Of a stretch of DNA of 7,229 nt, positions 5,344 through 7,229 are shown one piece after another. Numbering within the stretch: the stretch's first letter is position 1; every line of letters begins with the position of its first letter. The notes beneath the pieces are model-generated. The model was not told the DNA's origin, ran no database searches, and saw nothing but the letters and a program-made list of their open reading frames with translations. The stretch is from Alphaproteobacteria bacterium (GTDB lineage Bacteria; Pseudomonadota; Alphaproteobacteria; Caulobacterales; Caulobacteraceae), in NCBI GenBank assembly GCA_028869395.1, contig JAGWSE010000116.1, positions 1 to 7,229 of the forward strand. Reading direction: 5' to 3'. Both the position numbers and the translations under genes were made by a program.

Positions 5344-7229
5344 ATGAGCGACGAACCCGTGACCACGGCTGAGCTGACCGAGGCGCTGCGCGAGCTCGCT
5401 CTCGACCTGCGCTGGACCTGGAGCCACGAGGCCGATGTGCTCTGGAGCCAAATCGATCCTGAACTCTGGGAGCAGGCGCACAGCCCGTGGGTGCTTTTGC
5501 AAAGCCTTACGCCGGACCGCTCGAGGCTGCTGGCTGGCGACCCCCAGTTCGCTGCCGCCCTGCAGGCCCTGCTCGCGACCCGCAAAGCCTACGCCGAGCG
5601 GCCCGTCTGGTTCGAAACCGCCTGTCCGCCCGCGGCGCTGAAGGGGGTCGCCTTTTTCAGTATGGAGTTCGGGCTGGGCGCGGCCCTGCCGCTGTATGCG
5701 GGCGGTCTGGGTGTGCTTGCCGGGGATTTCCTGAAGAGCGCCAGCGACCTGGGCGTGCCCGTCGTGGGCGTCGGCCTGCTCTATCAGGAGGGCTACTTCC
5801 GCCAGGTGCTCGACGCCACGGGCGGCCAGCGGGAAGTCTATCCCTTCAACGACCCCGCGAGCCTGCCGATCGAGCCCGCCATGCTGGACGGGGCGCCGCT
5901 TCGGATCTCGATTGCGCTGCCGGGCCGTGGGCTTCAGCTGCGCGTCTGGCGCGCCCGCGTGGGACGTGTCCCGCTCTATCTCCTCGACAGCAACGACCCG
6001 GTGAACACGCCGGCGGACCGGGGGATTACAGCCAAGCTCTACGACGACGATCCAGAGATACGTCTCTTGCAGGAGATCGCGCTCGGGGTGGGCGGTTGGC
6101 GCGCCCTGGAGGCGCTGGGCGAGGCCGTCGAGGTCTGCCACCTCAACGAGGGCCACGCCGCGTTCGCGGCGATCGAACGGGCGAGCAGTCTGTCGGCAAC
6201 ATCGGGACTGAGCTTCGAGGAAGCGCTCTGGGCCACGCGCGCCGGCAACGTCTTCACAACCCACACGCCGGTCGCCTCGGGCTTCGACCGGTTCGATCCG
6301 GCCGTGATCGCCAAGCACGCCGAGGGCCTGTTCGGCGCCCGCGTCCCGACGGCGGCCCTTCTAGCCCTCGGTCGGACCAACCCGGCCGACGAGGCTGAGC
6401 CGCTCAACATGGCCTGGCTTGCCATGCGAGCGTCCGGCGCCTGCTTTGCGGTCAGTCGTCTGCATGAGGACGTCAGCCGCGCGATCTTCCAGCCGCTGTT
6501 TCCCCGCTGGCCTCACGTCGAGGTGCCGGTCGGTCACGTGACGAACGGCGTCCACACGCCCAGCTGGGACTCCGCCATCGCCGACGATCTCTGGACCAGG
6601 GCCTGCGGCAAGGATCGTTGGCGGCGCGACGGGGAAGCGGCGCCGCTCGGCATCGCGGAAGCGAGCGACGAGGAGATCTGGGCGATGCGCGGCCGCGCCC
6701 GCGCCGATCTGATCGGCCATGTGCGGCGCAGGCTCTCGATACAGCTGACCCGTCGCGGTCACGAGGGCCAGGCCGCCGCCCGGACCGTATTCGACCCCAA
6801 CATCCTGACACTCGGGTTCGCCCGGCGCTTCACCGAGTACAAGCGGCCCAATCTCCTGCTGCGCGATCCGGAGCGGCTGACGGCCATCCTTCTCGATGAC
6901 CGGCGGCCGGTGCAGATCGTCATTGCCGGGAAAGCGCATCCGGCGGACCTCGAGGGCAAGGCGATGATCCGCGAATGGATCGCGCTCGCCGAACAGCCCA
7001 ACCTGCGACGCCGCATCGTCTTCCTCGAGGACTATGAACTGGGCCTGGCTCAGGAGCTGGTGCAGGGCGTCGACGTCTGGCTGAACATGCCGCGCCGGCC
7101 GTGGGAGGCGTGCGGCACGAGCGGGATGAAGGTGCTGGTGAACGGCGGCCTGAACTGCTCGGTCCTCGACGGTTGGTGGGCCGAGGCCTTTGCGCCGGAC
7201 CTGGGCTGGGCGATCGGCGCCGGGCTGGA
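5344..7229 (+). CDS. glgP: Alpha-glucan (glycogen) phosphorylase, short type with N-terminal DUF3417 domain (3' end missing)
   Basis: The open frame runs from ATG 5344 off the right edge, giving 628 codons. GT35 phosphorylases release glucose-1-phosphate from the non-reducing ends of glycogen or maltodextrins, using pyridoxal phosphate. Residues about 7-95 (LRELALDLRWTWSHEADVLW) are the DUF3417 domain that marks the short bacterial and archaeal phosphorylases. The catalytic body shows SMEFG (106-110), YAGGLGVLAGD (118-128), HLNEGHAAF (from 266), THTPV (306-310), TNGVH (400-404), ARRFTEYKR (493-501) and AGKAHP (528-533). GTSGMK carries the PLP-binding Lys596, followed by LDGWWAEAF. Everything needed for catalysis up to that lysine looks intact. 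The start is supported by the DUF3417 boundary but has no Shine-Dalgarno: the preceding bases are pyrimidine-rich (CTTTCCTCC). GTG 5359 is a possible alternative. The upstream swivelling-domain gene shares its frame, so coupled translation is plausible. Confidence 0.93.
   Translation, partial: MSDEPVTTAELTEALRELALDLRWTWSHEADVLWSQIDPELWEQAHSPWVLLQSLTPDRSRLLAGDPQFAAALQALLATRKAYAERPVWFETACPPAALKGVAFFSMEFGLGAALPLYAGGLGVLAGDFLKSASDLGVPVVGVGLLYQEGYFRQVLDATGGQREVYPFNDPASLPIEPAMLDGAPLRISIALPGRGLQLRVWRARVGRVPLYLLDSNDPVNTPADRGITAKLYDDDPEIRLLQEIALGVGGWRALEALGEAVEVCHLNEGHAAFAAIERASSLSATSGLSFEEALWATRAGNVFTTHTPVASGFDRFDPAVIAKHAEGLFGARVPTAALLALGRTNPADEAEPLNMAWLAMRASGACFAVSRLHEDVSRAIFQPLFPRWPHVEVPVGHVTNGVHTPSWDSAIADDLWTRACGKDRWRRDGEAAPLGIAEASDEEIWAMRGRARADLIGHVRRRLSIQLTRRGHEGQAAARTVFDPNILTLGFARRFTEYKRPNLLLRDPERLTAILLDDRRPVQIVIAGKAHPADLEGKAMIREWIALAEQPNLRRRIVFLEDYELGLAQELVQGVDVWLNMPRRPWEACGTSGMKVLVNGGLNCSVLDGWWAEAFAPDLGWAIGAGL

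Noticed and set aside
4675..6318. Minus-strand frame open for more than 1.6 kb upstream of the HtrA-like gene, antisense to the swivelling-domain gene and the phosphorylase
   Set aside because: The translation is rich in Arg/Gly/Ala with no recognisable domain, as expected for the antisense of GC-rich coding DNA, while the plus strand carries clear family motifs. A full AGGAGG before GTG 4674 gives a better start.
5487..6398. Plus-strand open frame of 303 codons inside the phosphorylase gene in another frame
   Set aside because: It is very rich in Arg, Gly, Ala and Pro and has no motif, whereas the 5344 frame contains the whole set of phosphorylase signatures across the same bases.
1..7229. 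CRISPR array, insertion sequence, tRNA, rRNA or prophage content
   Set aside because: No regularly spaced repeats, terminal inverted repeats with transposase, or RNA gene signatures were seen; the window is almost fully filled with metabolic genes.

Overview
The window is GC-rich, densely coding chromosomal DNA with short intergenic gaps, strong purine-rich ribosome binding sites on several genes, and one GTG start. Gene content (a CO-dehydrogenase-type molybdenum hydroxylase, an HSD10-like dehydrogenase with a thiolase, a PaaI-type thioesterase and a short-type alpha-glucan phosphorylase) and overall style fit an alphaproteobacterium, plausibly Caulobacterales (Caulobacter or Phenylobacterium). 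That assignment is inference from composition and family resemblance, not from a marker gene. No rRNA, tRNA, CRISPR array, insertion sequence or phage gene was seen.

Left part (1-3222, + strand). The window opens in the last 84 codons of a molybdopterin-binding large subunit of the xanthine dehydrogenase / CO dehydrogenase family. Its FAD-binding medium subunit follows 11 bases later; the [2Fe-2S] small subunit is not in the window. After a 103-base gap with a perfect 10-bp inverted repeat over the next ribosome binding site come an acetyl-CoA acetyltransferase-type thiolase and a short-chain dehydrogenase resembling 3-hydroxy-2-methylbutyryl-CoA dehydrogenase (HSD10). Together these two would perform the last two steps of a beta-oxidation spiral: 3-hydroxyacyl-CoA oxidation, then thiolysis.

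Middle part (3230-4674, - strand). A PaaI-type hotdog thioesterase runs convergently into the dehydrogenase with a 7-base gap. It is preceded on the same strand by an HtrA-like trypsin-fold plus PDZ protein with no signal peptide. Of the HtrA catalytic triad this protein appears to keep only the serine, so it is probably a pseudoprotease or scaffold.

Right part (4675-7229). A 177-base divergent intergenic region separates the HtrA-like gene from a + strand pair. The first gene is a free-standing PEP-utiliser-type swivelling domain whose phospho-histidine position is not histidine. The second is an alpha-glucan (glycogen) phosphorylase that runs off the right edge but includes its PLP lysine. 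The two are in the same reading frame, separated by a single TGA and seven sense codons, and the second has no visible Shine-Dalgarno sequence, so coupled translation or a broken fusion is possible. The clearest oddities are these two apparently non-catalytic enzyme-like proteins placed back to back next to a glycogen-degrading enzyme.
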